Source of the DNA: Chrysogorgia sp. JL179-B06
Taxonomy: Eukaryota; Cnidaria; Anthozoa; Scleralcyonacea; Chrysogorgiidae
DNA length: 64,000 nucleotides
Direction of reading: 5' to 3'
Assembly: GCA_035772405.1 (NCBI GenBank)
Contig: JAYKKM010000028.1
Coordinates: 114,644-178,643, forward strand
The notes under the pieces are model-generated. The model saw only the letters and a list, made by a program, of their open reading frames with translations, searched no databases and had not been told where the DNA came from. Every line of letters begins with the position of its first letter. Position 1 is the first letter of the stretch. The position numbers and the translations under genes were made by a program. This document shows, one piece after another, positions 62,901 to 64,000 of the stretch.

Positions 62901-64000
62901 AGCAATGCAATGTTGCAATGTAGCAATGCAATGTTGCAATGTAGCAATGCAATGTTGCAATGTAGCAATGCAATGTAGCAATGTAGCAATGCAATGTAGC
63001 AATGTAGCAATGCAATGTAGCAATGCAATGTAGCAATGTAGCAATGCAATGTAGCAATGTAGCATTGTAGCAATGCAATGTAGCAATGCAGCAATGCAAT
63101 GTAGCAATGCAGCAATGCAATGTAACAATGTAATGTTGCAAAATAGCACTGCAATGTTTCAATGTAGCAATGCAATGTTGCAATGTAGCAATGCAATGTT
63201 GCAATGTAGCAATGCAATGTTGCAATGTAGCAATGCAATGTAGCAATGTAGCAATGCAATGTTGCAATGTAGCAATGCAATGTTGCAATGTAGCAATGCA
63301 ATGTTGCAATGTAGCAATGCAATGTAGCAATGTAGCAATGCAATTTAGCAATGTAGCAATGCAATGTAGCAATGCAATGTAGCAATGTAGCAATGCAATG
63401 TAGCAATGTAGCAATGTAGCAATGCAATGTAGCAATGCAGCAATGCAATGTAGCAATGCAGCAATGCAATGTAGCAATGCAATGTTGCAATGTAGCAATG
63501 CAATGTTGCAATGTAGCAATGCAATGTTGCAATGTAGCAATGCAATGTTGCAATGTAGCAATGCAATGTTGCAATGTAGCAATGCAATGTTGCAATGTAG
63601 CAATGCAATGTAGCAATGTAGCAATGCAATGTAGCAATGCAATGTAGCAATACAATGCAATGTAGCAATGCAATGCAATGTAGCAATGCAATGTTGCAAT
63701 GTAGCAATGCAATGTTGCAATGTAGCAATGCAATGTTGCAATGTAGCAATGCAATGTTGCAATGTAGCAATGCAATGTTGCAATGTAGCAATGCAATGTT
63801 GCAATGTAGCAATGTAGCAATGCAATGTAGCAATGTAGCAATGCAATGTTGCAATGTAGCAATGCAATGTTGCAATGTAGCAATGCAATGTTGCAATGTA
63901 GCAATGCAATGTAGCAATGCAATGTTGCAATGTAGCAATGCAATGTTGCAATGTAGCAATGCAATGTTGCAATGCAATGCAATGTAGCAATGTAATGCAA
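42000..64000. repeat. CAATG satellite, block C, mixed 21/18/13-bp units
   Basis: Still the same CAATG core, but 21-bp units are interspersed with 18-bp (CAATGTAG, CAATG, CAATG) and 13-bp (CAATGTAG, CAATG) units, and CAATGTAG alone in tandem near 58500-58570. Clusters of the shorter units occur near 42.06-42.13, 43.39-43.48, 44.58-44.67, 45.43-45.55, 47.30-47.43, 47.9-48.1, 50.9-51.1, 52.4-52.6, 53.5-53.7 and 59.9-60.1 kb. Long pure 21-bp runs remain (for example 48.36-49.74 and 49.98-50.55 kb). The array runs off the right window edge. No gene or embedded element was seen. Confidence 0.96.

Noticed and set aside
1..64000. Repeated C/EBP-like (TTGCAAC) or octamer-like sites making the array an enhancer
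   Set aside because: The motif is intrinsic to the satellite unit and imperfect. Nothing nearby suggests a regulated gene.

Overview
This is a metazoan genomic window with almost no conventional gene content. About 52.8 of the 64 kb is one satellite family. It is built from the pentamer CAATG arranged as CAATGTTG + CAATGTAG + CAATG (21 bp), and it fills 1-10907 and about 22092-64000 in the same orientation. Both window edges lie inside the satellite, so the arrays continue beyond the window. No intact protein-coding gene, rRNA or CRISPR array was found. The very long reading frames on the minus strand of the satellite (the longest spans 29591-41326) are artefacts of the repeat: its minus strand has no TAA, TAG or TGA in any frame.

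The 11.2-kb island at 10908-22091 is a graveyard of nested mobile elements. From left to right it holds: about 1.6 copies of a 114-bp repeat in minus orientation (11036-11218); a segment with three 25-bp direct repeats and a hammerhead-ribozyme-like motif, resembling the terminal region of a Penelope-like retroelement (11231-11580); a hAT-like MITE with an 8-bp target duplication (11626-12259); about 2 kb of AT-rich sequence with no gene; a GC-rich foldback (14488-14608); then a large imperfect inverted repeat whose arms are 15158-18414 and 19691-20560. The left arm is split by a 5'-truncated LINE (15737 to about 18180) with a broken reverse transcriptase carrying a YADD box. That LINE is itself split by about 547 bp of MITE and foldback sequence. 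Between the arms lie a 143-bp MITE with 9-bp flanking repeats, a GATCGC-rich palindrome and a tRNA-like SINE remnant. The right arm abuts about 14 tandem copies of the same 114-bp repeat, now in plus orientation (20561-22075).

The satellite changes along its length. Block A (1-10907) has a higher-order period of about 3.38-3.40 kb. The 26-30 kb stretch carries a 2514-bp duplication. The 32-40 kb stretch has higher-order periods of 1653, 1059 and about 1235 bp. From about 42 kb rightward, 13-bp (CAATGTAG+CAATG) and 18-bp (CAATGTAG+CAATG+CAATG) units become mixed with the 21-bp unit.

The host cannot be proven from this window. The LINE sequence style, the GTCGAAACGTCAGTC-type element and the palindromic TTATTTACTGAGACC element resemble what I recall from cnidarian (coral or anemone) genomes. 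I infer a cnidarian or another early-branching animal with moderate confidence.
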